Shown here: piece by piece, positions 7,119 through 15,444 of the stretch
Layout of the letters: the number at the start of each line of letters is the position of its first letter
Numbering within the stretch: the stretch's first letter is position 1
NCBI RefSeq assembly: GCF_000577275.2
Contig: NZ_HG916855.1
Coordinates: 1,240,001 to 1,304,000 of the forward strand
Direction: 5' to 3'
From: Rhizobium favelukesii
Lineage (GTDB): Bacteria; Pseudomonadota; Alphaproteobacteria; Rhizobiales; Rhizobiaceae
DNA length: 64,000 nucleotides
Position numbers and translations under genes: made by a program
Notes under the pieces: generated by a model
The model's database searches: none
What the model was told of the DNA's origin: nothing
What the model saw: the letters and a program-made list of their open reading frames with translations, nothing else

Positions 7119-9854
7119 ATGATGTCGTTTCATGCCTTTCGACGCATTCCTTCTTCGCTTGTCGGGACCGTTGCGGCGTGCCTATGGCTCGCAGCGACCG
7201 CCGGCCAGGTGCGGGCAGGTCCAGTCGCCATCGAATTCCTGCCGCCCAAGGTTGAGGTCAAGCCGATATGTATTCAACGGGCGCCGGACGGAGAGGTCAT
7301 TGATCGATGGCTTTCCTGGGATCGCAAGTCGCTTCCGAAGATGGCACCGTGGCTGGTTCAGCGCGAGGCGCAACGACTTCGCGACATCGATCCGGAACTC
7401 TATTTTCCTGTCATCGCACGCATGATCGAACTGCTGCCCGGCCTGAACACCGACATGAAACCACAGGATTTGGAGGCGGAGAGGATCACACTCTACCTTC
7501 GGGCGGGAAAGATCGATGAGCTGAAGGACACCGGAGCGATCGAGGCTTTCGTCGCACACGCGGAAACCAGTACGCCGAAGGATCTGGACCTAGCCGCCGA
7601 GCTGATCCTGAACGGCGTTACCGATCAGAAAGACACGACAAAGGCGCTCTCCTACCTCGTCAACGCCGCCTATGGCGGAAATCCAAATGCGCTCCTGCAG
7701 CTTGCCAAACGAAACCTCGACGGACAGAGCATCGAGGGTTGGACGGTTGACCCATCGCTCGCCATAACAATGGCCTTCGGCGCGATGGTCGGAAAACTTG
7801 ACAGTGGAATTTGCGACCGGGTCGCGCGCATTGCCAGAGAATATGAAAAGGGGGAAGTGGTTCAACAGAACCGCACGATCTCGGAGGCGTGGTTGCGCTT
7901 TGCAGCCGACCTCGGAGACGGCAATGCCGCCTGGAAGGTCGCTCGCTATCACATGGAAAGCTCCGATATCCGCAAGGACAACGCAGTCCTGATGCGCTAC
8001 CTCAAGTTCGCGGCCGATCATGGTGTGGTTGCCGCTCAGTCCGAGCTCGGCCACGTTTACGAGATCGGGGCGATCATTCCGAAAGATCTTGAGAAATCCG
8101 AGTACTATTATCGCCAGGCTGTGGCATCAGGTCATCGCAGCAGTCTGATCAGGCTCGCAAACCTTTACTCCGACGCACCGGACGCCCGGGAGAAGTATGT
8201 TCAAGCATTGAACGAACTCGCGTCACTAAACGATGCGCCTGGTTGGGTTTTCGCCAGGCTGGCAAATCTTGCAATCGAGACGGACGGCTATTGGAAATCT
8301 CGCGACGAGGCAAGCCAGCTCTTCGCCAAAGGAGCCGAGCGTCGTGACATGACGTCCATGCACAGTCTGGCCGCCATTCGCATGGGCAGCACAGGCGAGG
8401 GGAATTTCGACGAGGGGATCAACCTTCTATTGGCGCTTCTTGACAACTTCGGCCGAACCGACACCATGAATGATTTGCGCGATGCCTACTTGTGTCACGC
8501 GCCCGACGGACCTCGCCTCGAGCAGGCGGCCTATTGGGCGAACGCCGCCCAGGGAACGCAGGGCGGCGCATGGTCAGTCGAAGACATCGAGGAGCTCGCT
8601 CATCAAGCAAACACGTCTGCGGCAGCCCTGCTTCAATCGGGTGCACTGAATGGCCAACCAAAGTTGATTGCTGCCTACCTCTGGTATCTCAAGGCAATTG
8701 GAACGGACGCTCACGCTATCAAAGAGTGGGACGAGCGCTTGTCGACGAGCCCGGACGCCGAGGCGGCATTTGCAGCCTTGATGCTGCAGGCGGTGGGCGA
8801 TGATGCCCGCAAGAAACGTGCCGCGCTCGACCGACTTCTGGCTGCTGCCGATCGGGGCAGCCCGGCTGCGCGGGTCGGGGCTGGCGAGTTGATCCTGTCC
8901 TCGTTCAGGGATGACCCTACCCTTGCGGCCTCAGCCGAAAAGAACCTGCGTTTGGAAGCTGCAAACGGCAACGGAAGGGCCATGCAACTGCTTGCCGAAA
9001 AGTTTGCTGTGCCCCTTGACGTCTACAAGCAATACCTGCCGGCCATCTCCGATCGCGGGGATGCTGACGCACTGATTTTCGCGGCCCGGCAGGTGAACGA
9101 TGTCAATTTGAAACAGGGTTACCTGCTGCGCGCTCAAAGCGTCATGGACTGCTCGTTCGATTCGGCACTTTCAATGGCGCATGCCTATTCGGATCTCGGT
9201 CAGCCAATAAGATCGCGCGCCTGGATGGATGTTGGCGAAGCTTTCTCGGAAGGAAAACCGTGGAGAGCACGACTGTTGGCCGAAGCCTATGCTGCAGTCG
9301 CATCGGCAGAGGCACGCAACAGCGCCATGCGCCTGTTCGAAATCGCGGCTCGTGGTGGCGACGCGAAGGCCGAGCAGCACCTCTTGAAAACCTACACCGA
9401 CAAACAGAACCAACAGTTCTCGCCTGAGAAAGCAACCGAACTGATGGTCGATGTTATCGAACATGCTCCGGCCGAACGGGTTGCTAGCCGCCTGACCGGC
9501 TTGGCGCGATCGCACAAGAGCATCTACCAACTTGTTTTGGCACGCGTTGATCTTGCGTCGATCTACAAACGATCGGCAGATACGGGCGACCCTATCGGGA
9601 TGCGCGAATTCGCAAAGCTGAAGCTTGCGACCAATGCCGGTGCGGAGGCCGCCACAAACGCCACGGATCTGTTTCAGAAGGCGGCGGACAAAGGCGATGC
9701 GGAGTCAATGGTGCTGCTGGCGCAGAACTACGCCTACGGAATAGGCACGCAGCCGTCGTTGCCTCAGGCGAAGGCCTGGCTGGAAAAGGCAGCGCGTCTC
9801 GGCAACAAGCAAGCAAACGAAATGCTGGCTGTCATGGCAATGAAGGTGAACTAG
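7119..9854 (+). CDS. Large exported Sel1/TPR-repeat scaffold
   Basis: Exported protein of 911 residues: signal peptide (VGTVAACLWLAATAGQVRAG), then almost entirely Sel1-like helical pairs. Clear examples are AAYGGNPNALLQLAKRNLDG, ADHGVVAAQSELGHVYEIG, ASGHRSSLIRLANLYSD, ADRGSPAARVGAGELILS and, at the end, DKGDAESMVLLAQNYAYGIG and ARLGNKQANEMLAVM. It is about twice the length of Pseudomonas AlgK (around 450-475). Its place between algF and the AlgL-like gene suggests a periplasmic or outer-membrane-associated scaffold for polymer export. It starts 6 bases after algF, and the next gene starts directly after its stop. Function beyond scaffolding is inference. Confidence 0.8.
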   Translation: MMSFHAFRRIPSSLVGTVAACLWLAATAGQVRAGPVAIEFLPPKVEVKPICIQRAPDGEVIDRWLSWDRKSLPKMAPWLVQREAQRLRDIDPELYFPVIARMIELLPGLNTDMKPQDLEAERITLYLRAGKIDELKDTGAIEAFVAHAETSTPKDLDLAAELILNGVTDQKDTTKALSYLVNAAYGGNPNALLQLAKRNLDGQSIEGWTVDPSLAITMAFGAMVGKLDSGICDRVARIAREYEKGEVVQQNRTISEAWLRFAADLGDGNAAWKVARYHMESSDIRKDNAVLMRYLKFAADHGVVAAQSELGHVYEIGAIIPKDLEKSEYYYRQAVASGHRSSLIRLANLYSDAPDAREKYVQALNELASLNDAPGWVFARLANLAIETDGYWKSRDEASQLFAKGAERRDMTSMHSLAAIRMGSTGEGNFDEGINLLLALLDNFGRTDTMNDLRDAYLCHAPDGPRLEQAAYWANAAQGTQGGAWSVEDIEELAHQANTSAAALLQSGALNGQPKLIAAYLWYLKAIGTDAHAIKEWDERLSTSPDAEAAFAALMLQAVGDDARKKRAALDRLLAAADRGSPAARVGAGELILSSFRDDPTLAASAEKNLRLEAANGNGRAMQLLAEKFAVPLDVYKQYLPAISDRGDADALIFAARQVNDVNLKQGYLLRAQSVMDCSFDSALSMAHAYSDLGQPIRSRAWMDVGEAFSEGKPWRARLLAEAYAAVASAEARNSAMRLFEIAARGGDAKAEQHLLKTYTDKQNQQFSPEKATELMVDVIEHAPAERVASRLTGLARSHKSIYQLVLARVDLASIYKRSADTGDPIGMREFAKLKLATNAGAEAATNATDLFQKAADKGDAESMVLLAQNYAYGIGTQPSLPQAKAWLEKAARLGNKQANEMLAVMAMKVN

Positions 9855-10931
9855 ATGAGAAGGTATGTTTCCCGCCCGGTATGGATTAAGGGGCTTGGCA
9901 AGCTTCGTCAGGGTGCTCTTGTTTCGCCGTTGGCACTGGGGTTGCTCGCCGTTTGCGACCATCCTGCACAGGCCGAACAGAAGTGCCCGAGAGTGCCCAC
10001 GCCGGTTACAAGCCTTGAGCTTGGCAGCCGTTATGAAAAGGGTGACGCGTCCCGCTCGGAGCTTGACCAGGAAAGCAACGCAGCTGTCAACAAGGCCCTA
10101 CGACCCATAGATCTCTTTGTCAGGTCAGTAGCCGCACTCTCTCACGGATCGTCTGCCACCAAGCCCTCCGACATCGAGAAACGCCGGTGTCTCTATACCG
10201 CACTGGCTACATGGGCAAATGCCGGCGCGTTGTCCGATCTCGGCACGATGAATGCGAAGCTCGCCATTTCCCCGCGACTGGCCGGGATCGCAATTGCCTA
10301 CAATGAAGCGAAGGCCCTAACGCCACCGCCGAGCAAGCAGAAAGTGGAAATCGAGGCGTGGTTGGCGTCCCTTGGCCGCAAGCTGGAATCCTTCTTCGAC
10401 AATGACGCGCCACCGATGGCGTCGCAGAACAACCTTCGCGCCTGGGCCGGACTTGCGGTCGCGCAAATCGGTCTGGCGACAAATGACGATGAGCAGGTTG
10501 CCTGGGGTGCGAAGTCAACGGAGATGGTCGTCTGTTCGGCCGACGAGGCTGGAGCGCTTCCCTTCGAAATGAAGAGAGGAGACAAAGCCTTGCATTATCA
10601 ATTGCACGCGGTGGCGCCCCTGGTCGTCAATGCAGTACTCCTGAAAGGCCACTCAGCCGATAGCTTTGCCGTGTGTGATGGAAAGCTTGCCAAGATCGTG
10701 GATTTCACGCTTTCGGCGGTCGAAAAACCGGAACTCGCAGCGGCTAAGGCCGGAACTGAGCAGTCCTTTTCCATGGGCAGCGAGACGTTGGAGCCCTTTC
10801 AGCTCGCATGGCTGGAGCCTTATCTGACATATGAAAAAGATGAGAGGGCACTGCGCCTTGCTAAGAAGTACAGGCCACTATCGAACTCCAATCTTGGGGG
10901 CAATCTGACCGAGCAATACTCTGGGGATTGA
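9855..10931 (+). CDS. algL: AlgL-like alginate lyase fold protein with active-site substitutions
   Basis: Exported protein of 358 residues that matches polysaccharide lyase AlgL (PL5-type alpha/alpha barrel) along its length: CPRVPTPV start, SRYEKGDASRSEL, TWANAGAL, NNLRAWAGLAVAQIGL, EMKRGDKALHYQL and AWLEPYL. In Pseudomonas AlgL the active site includes the His of NNHSYW (His202), Tyr of YHNYAL (Tyr256) and a Lys in SKYEGSD (Lys66). Here the matching residues are Leu194, His251 and Arg59. Cleavage by the usual mechanism is therefore unlikely, although the groove may still bind polymer. The AlgL of producers clears stray periplasmic alginate; this one may be a binding or structural subunit. 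It directly follows the large Sel1 gene. Confidence 0.8.
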   Translation: MRRYVSRPVWIKGLGKLRQGALVSPLALGLLAVCDHPAQAEQKCPRVPTPVTSLELGSRYEKGDASRSELDQESNAAVNKALRPIDLFVRSVAALSHGSSATKPSDIEKRRCLYTALATWANAGALSDLGTMNAKLAISPRLAGIAIAYNEAKALTPPPSKQKVEIEAWLASLGRKLESFFDNDAPPMASQNNLRAWAGLAVAQIGLATNDDEQVAWGAKSTEMVVCSADEAGALPFEMKRGDKALHYQLHAVAPLVVNAVLLKGHSADSFAVCDGKLAKIVDFTLSAVEKPELAAAKAGTEQSFSMGSETLEPFQLAWLEPYLTYEKDERALRLAKKYRPLSNSNLGGNLTEQYSGD

Positions 10932-10981
10932 GATAGTTCGTCATCAATCACACGTCACTCGAGGAATAAGAAAGCCCACAA

Positions 10982-11230
10982 ATGCTTAAGGTTAGATATG
11001 TGCTGGTGATCAGCCTTGCCACCTTTTTTTTCGTGCCGGCATATGTCGCCGCCCAAGGCATGGCAGCACGCCCGACAATCTCCGAGCAAACAACTCCGAA
11101 AAATCCTGACGGCAAGCTTAGCCCGAAAACTTGCGCTAAACTGCTGACGAAAGCAAAGAACTCCGGCAAGAGCATGAACATTATCATTCGCCGAAAGATG
11201 CAGCTTGCATCCCGTGGATGCATTTTTTAG
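10982..11230 (+). CDS. Small exported cysteine-containing protein
   Basis: Open frame of 82 residues with a convincing signal peptide (MLKVRYVLVISLATFFFVPAYVAAQ) and a short basic mature part with two cysteines (KTCAKLL and SRGCIF) that could pair. GAGGAATAAGAAAG just upstream gives a plausible ribosome binding site. It lies 50 bases after the AlgL-like gene on the same strand, so it may be the last gene of the operon. I do not recognise a family. Confidence 0.5.
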   Translation: MLKVRYVLVISLATFFFVPAYVAAQGMAARPTISEQTTPKNPDGKLSPKTCAKLLTKAKNSGKSMNIIIRRKMQLASRGCIF

Positions 11231-12126
11231 GTGAGGATGCCGAGGGTGGGACAGGCGGAACATGCGTGCCGACATGACTTGTTGTCTCAAGCGAGCCAAG
11301 CCCGGATGCACTCTCGCGAACGCGAGCAGCGATACCGATTGACGCAAGCGCGTGTTCCGACAAATCGAAAGCCGGTCATCCGTTGCCGAAAACTAAACTG
11401 CCCGAACTGCGAGCAGGCGATCAACGACCTGGCGTCCTCGCCGAGATCGGATCGCAAGTCATCTGCGGTTTGGGTGCTTTTCCGGAAGAAGCGGCAACTA
11501 AATTAGGCTGCGCCTAGGATTGCGCGCTGGCTCTCGCGGATTTCCGCGAGCGGTAGGCTCCAAAAGAATGCGTCGCGACCCTCAGAACCGACTGGCAGCG
11601 CGTAGCCTTCCGGCTGCCAAACGCGACGCCGCCGCCGTGATACTCCTTCAATGTGCCCTTGGATGCGGCTCCTTAGGGTCGGCTGGGATCATGGTAGGTC
11701 ATGCTATTGGAGAAGGACGGCTTCCGCGAGATTCGGGTTCCAACTGATCAGGGCCTCGCCGGACCAGATCGTTCGACACCTTCGTACAATTGGCATTCGC
11801 TCAGATTTCAGCGATCCTCCTCCTTGTCGCATGAGGCGCGCTGTTTGCAACGGCGATCTTCGCGGCTTGACGCCACGAACACCGACCTCGGCGGTATATG
11901 AGCCAAGTTTGTCCGGTTTTGCCCTTTCATTCCAATGTCGGACAACCGCGCCACCGTTATACTCCTCTCTGCGATGCGCAGATGGGCTCTTTAAGCCAGT
12001 CTGGCTTGCAGATCGCCGATCGAGACCGCGTGGTGGTCCCGCGCTGCCTGTTTCAACACTGTAGAGAGCCGCCATTCATTCACTGCCGTTTGTGCCTGGA
12101 ATGATTGGAAGACAAGGAATGCTGAG
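11231..12126. other. Stretch of about 900 bases without a supportable gene
   Basis: No frame here on either strand looks like a known protein; the short open frames overlap each other and have no good start signals. What can be seen is two perfect hairpins in the middle (11533-11550 and 11593-11619). A minus-strand reading around 11515-11680 looks mildly protein-like in two frames but matches nothing I know. The last 20 bases carry an A-rich leader with AGGAAT before the ATG of the next gene. The stretch separates the exopolysaccharide operon from sucA and may hold decayed DNA or an untranslated RNA. Confidence 0.5.
11533..11619. repeat. Two successive perfect hairpins in a geneless stretch
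   Basis: CTCGCGGA (11533-11540) pairs with TCCGCGAG (11543-11550), and TGGCAGC (11593-11599) pairs with GCTGCCA (11613-11619) around a 13-base loop. No T-run follows either stem, so they are not classical terminators. They could belong to an untranslated RNA or to the scar of a lost element. Confidence 0.35.
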
Positions 12127-15087
12127 ATGAACCATGCGATCGATCGGCAACCAGCCAATGAAATCTTCTCGCAGACATCGTTTCTCGATAGCGTCAACGC
12201 ATCCTACATCGAGAGTTTGCAAGCCCGCTATCTGGAGGATCCCAGCTCGGTCGGTGCAGAGTGGCGGGATTTTTTCAGCTCGTTGGATGATGATGCAACA
12301 GCCGTAAGACGCACCGTGGAGGGCGCCTCCTGGAAATTGGCAAATTGGCCCATTCCATTGAATGGCGACCTGGTTTCCGCCCTGGACGGGGATTGGGCGC
12401 GGGCGGACAAGGATGCTTACCGTCAAGGAAAGGCCGGAACTGGTGCCGTGTCCGAAAGCGAAATGCTCACCGTGAACCGCGATACCGCCCGCGCTTTGAC
12501 GATGATCCGCGCTTACCGGATGCGTGGTCATCTCCACGCCAACCTCGACCCGTTGGGCCTAAAGGCCCCGGAGAATGATGAGGAACTGAACCCTACGTCA
12601 TACGGGTTCGGTGACGATGTTCTTAATCGTGCGGTGTTCATCGACGGCGCCCTCGGGGTCGAGAGCGCTACGATCAGAGAGATAGTGGCGGCTTTGCGTA
12701 GCGCCTACTGCGGTACCATCGGCTATGAGTACATGCACATTTCCGATCCGGTTCAAAGAGGATGGATTCAAGAGCGCGTTGAAGCAAGGAACACAACTCC
12801 GGAGCTGACGCCGGACCGCAAGCGCGCAATTCTGAAGAAGCTCGTCGAGGTCACGGGGTACGAGCGCTACCTCAATAAGAAGTTCGTAGGCACGACCCGC
12901 TTCGGCATCGACGGTGCGGAAACGACAATCGTTGCGCTGGAAGAAATCCTCGAACGCGGTGCCGCGCTCGGCGTGGCCGAGGTCGTCTTCGGAATGGCAC
13001 ATCGCGGACGCTTAAACGTCCTTAGTCAAGTGATCCGCAAGCCTCACCGCGCACTCTTCAGCGAGTTCAAAGGTGGTTCGTTCTTCCCCGACGAGGTCGA
13101 GGGATCCGGCGATGTGAAGTATCATCTCGGCACGTCATCGGACCGGGAATTCGGCGGCAAGACGGTTCACCTGTCCTTGGTTGCAAACCCGTCCCATCTC
13201 GAGATCATCGATCCGGTGGTTCTAGGCAAGGTTCGCGCGAAGCAGGAGCAGCGCAACGATTCGGTCGAGCGAGCGACAGTTTTGCCTCTCCTCATCCACG
13301 GGGACGCGGCCTTCGCCGGGCAGGGGGTCGTGGCCGAGAGCCTTGGCCTGTCGGGTCTGAAGGGGTATCGAACCGGCGGCTCGGTTCATTTGATCATCAA
13401 CAACCAGGTCGGCTTCACGACGGATCCGAGCTACTCCAGGTCGTCGCCATATCCGTCTGACGTGGCGAAGACGGTCGAAGCGCCGATCTTCCATGTGAAC
13501 GGCGACGATCCTGAGGCGGTGGCTCGTGTTGCAAGGCTCGCGATCGAATATCGCCAGACATTCCACAAACCGGTCGTCATCGATCTGATTTGTTTCAGGC
13601 TCTTCGGTCACAACGAGGGCGACGAGCCATCGTTCACTCAGCCGGCGATGTACAAGGAGATCCGCTCACATAAATCCACGCTGGAAATCTATGCGGAGCG
13701 TCTCATCTTAGAAGGCCTCGTCGGGAAGAGCGAAATCGAGGACGCTAGCGCAAGGTGGTCTGAGTATCTCGACGCCGAGCTGGAAGCATCGAAATCCTAC
13801 AAGCCCAAGAAGGGCGACTGGCTGGATGGAAAATGGGCCGGGCTCGGGTCGGGCAAATCGGAGAGCGATGAGGAACCCGACAGTCCGACGGGCGTCGACA
13901 CGACCAGGCTGAGAACCATCGGGGAAAAGATCACGACCCTTCCCGAAGGATTCAACGTGCATCCGACAGTCGGTCGCTTCATCGAGGCGCGGCGGAAGAC
14001 TATCGAGGCGGGCAAGGGTATGGATTGGGCGACGGCAGAAGCGCTCGCGCTCGGATCACTGGCCGACGACGGCTATCCTGTCCGACTGTCGGGCCAGGAT
14101 AGCGAACGCGGGACGTTCTCGCAGCGCCATTCAGTGATCATCGATCAGGAGACCGGCACACGTTACATGCCGCTGAGCAGCATCCGCCCTGGACAGGCGC
14201 CCTGCGAGACGTTCAACTCGATGCTGTCGGAGGAGGCGGTTCTCGCTTTCGAGTATGGCTACTCGCTTGCCGAGCCGAGAGCCTTGGTTGTCTGGGAGGC
14301 TCAGTTTGGCGACTTCGCAAACGGGGCCCAGGTGGTGTTCGACCAGTTCCTGTCGTCTGCCGAACGCAAGTGGCTCCGGATGTCGGGTCTCGTCTGCCTT
14401 CTTCCTCATGGATATGATGGTCAGGGGCCGGAACACTCTTCGGCTCGCCTGGAACGCTACCTGCAGAGTTCGGCCGAAGGCAATTGGCAGGTAGCCAACT
14501 GTTCGACGCCAGCCAACTATTTCCACGTTCTGAGAAGGCAATTGACGCGCGATTTCCGCAAGCCGCTGATCCTCATGACCCCGAAGAGCCTCCAGCGGCA
14601 CAAGCGGTGCAAATCGGATCTATCGGAATTGGACGTTGGCGCGCGGTTCCAGCGGATACTGCGTGATGACAGCGAGATGGGCGGCGAGAGCTCGACGAAG
14701 CTGGTCAAGGACGCCAAGATCCGCAAGGTGCTGCTGTGCTCGGGCAAGGTCTACTACGACCTTGAGGAGGAGCGATCCAAGCGCGCGATCAACGACGTCT
14801 ATCTGTTGCGTGTCGAACAACTCTACCCCTTCCCGGCTAGAGCGCTGGCAGCGGAGCTCGCGCGGTTTCCCACCGCGAGCATCGTGTGGTGCCAGGAGGA
14901 GCCTAAGAACATGGGCGCCTGGTCGTTTGTCGAACCCTACGTCGAATGGGCCCTAAGACATGCTCGAGGAACACTGGATCGGCCCGAGTACGTCGGTCGT
15001 CCGGCGTCTGCATCGACGGCGACGGGTCAGATGTCCCGGCATCTCGCTGAGGTCGGCTTGTTCATGGACACGGCCTTCGCACCGTAA
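12127..15087 (+). CDS. sucA: 2-oxoglutarate dehydrogenase E1 component (orphan copy)
   Basis: Full-length thiamine-diphosphate enzyme of 986 residues that decarboxylates 2-oxoglutarate in the TCA cycle and passes succinyl to the E2 lipoyl protein. Family motifs are in place: SFLDSVNASYIE at the N terminus, MAHRGRLNVLS near 290, GDAAFAGQGVVAE near 392, NNQVGFTTDPSYSRS near 424, FRLFGHNEGDEPSFTQP, and LLPHGYDGQGPEHSSAR in the C-terminal domain. In rhizobia the housekeeping sucA lies in mdh-sucCDAB. Here there is no sucB or lpd next to it; an ArsR gene follows directly. I read it as a second, divergent copy that would have to borrow E2 and E3 from elsewhere. Confidence 0.93.
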   Translation: MNHAIDRQPANEIFSQTSFLDSVNASYIESLQARYLEDPSSVGAEWRDFFSSLDDDATAVRRTVEGASWKLANWPIPLNGDLVSALDGDWARADKDAYRQGKAGTGAVSESEMLTVNRDTARALTMIRAYRMRGHLHANLDPLGLKAPENDEELNPTSYGFGDDVLNRAVFIDGALGVESATIREIVAALRSAYCGTIGYEYMHISDPVQRGWIQERVEARNTTPELTPDRKRAILKKLVEVTGYERYLNKKFVGTTRFGIDGAETTIVALEEILERGAALGVAEVVFGMAHRGRLNVLSQVIRKPHRALFSEFKGGSFFPDEVEGSGDVKYHLGTSSDREFGGKTVHLSLVANPSHLEIIDPVVLGKVRAKQEQRNDSVERATVLPLLIHGDAAFAGQGVVAESLGLSGLKGYRTGGSVHLIINNQVGFTTDPSYSRSSPYPSDVAKTVEAPIFHVNGDDPEAVARVARLAIEYRQTFHKPVVIDLICFRLFGHNEGDEPSFTQPAMYKEIRSHKSTLEIYAERLILEGLVGKSEIEDASARWSEYLDAELEASKSYKPKKGDWLDGKWAGLGSGKSESDEEPDSPTGVDTTRLRTIGEKITTLPEGFNVHPTVGRFIEARRKTIEAGKGMDWATAEALALGSLADDGYPVRLSGQDSERGTFSQRHSVIIDQETGTRYMPLSSIRPGQAPCETFNSMLSEEAVLAFEYGYSLAEPRALVVWEAQFGDFANGAQVVFDQFLSSAERKWLRMSGLVCLLPHGYDGQGPEHSSARLERYLQSSAEGNWQVANCSTPANYFHVLRRQLTRDFRKPLILMTPKSLQRHKRCKSDLSELDVGARFQRILRDDSEMGGESSTKLVKDAKIRKVLLCSGKVYYDLEEERSKRAINDVYLLRVEQLYPFPARALAAELARFPTASIVWCQEEPKNMGAWSFVEPYVEWALRHARGTLDRPEYVGRPASASTATGQMSRHLAEVGLFMDTAFAP

Positions 15088-15112
15088 GCGTTTGAATTTC
15101 GAGGAAAGACAT

Positions 15113-15406
15113 TTGGACGAGTTGAAAATCGTGAAGGCTCTTGCACACCCTGTACGGATGGACATCCTGAAGTGGTTGAAGGAGCCGGAGAAACACTTCG
15201 GAATTCAGGAGCATCCGGTGGGGATGGGCGTCTGCGCCAACCAGTTCCAGCGTTGTGGTTTGGCGCAGTCGACCGTGTCCGGTCATCTCGCGACACTGAG
15301 CCGAGCAGGACTCGTGACCACCAGGCGCATTGGCTAATGGATCTTCTACAAGCGCAACGAAGAAACGATCGCGGTTTTCTTAAAAGGGCTAATGCGTGAT
15401 CTATAA
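15113..15406 (+). pseudogene. ArsR-family regulator with in-frame stop codon
   Basis: Begins at TTG 15113 after a good GAGGAAAG site, 25 bases after sucA. The first 74 residues are a winged helix-turn-helix of ArsR type (LDELKIVKALAHPVRMDILK, then QSTVSGHLATLSRAGLVTTRRIG). At 15335 a TAA stops the frame, but the same frame continues as WIFYKRNEETIAVFLKGLMRDL up to a second TAA at 15404-15406. In relatives the stopped position is normally Gln in RIGQWIFY, so one C-to-T change (CAA to TAA) explains it. The product would lack the last strand and helix used for dimerisation. Either a recent pseudogene or a sequencing error. Confidence 0.8.
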
Positions 15407-15444
15407 AGCTGTGCGTCCCGTGCCGGCGGCAGGCGGGGCGCAGG

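Noticed and set aside
12127..15087. Housekeeping TCA-cycle operon
   Set aside because: sucB, lpd, sucCD and mdh are all missing next to this sucA.
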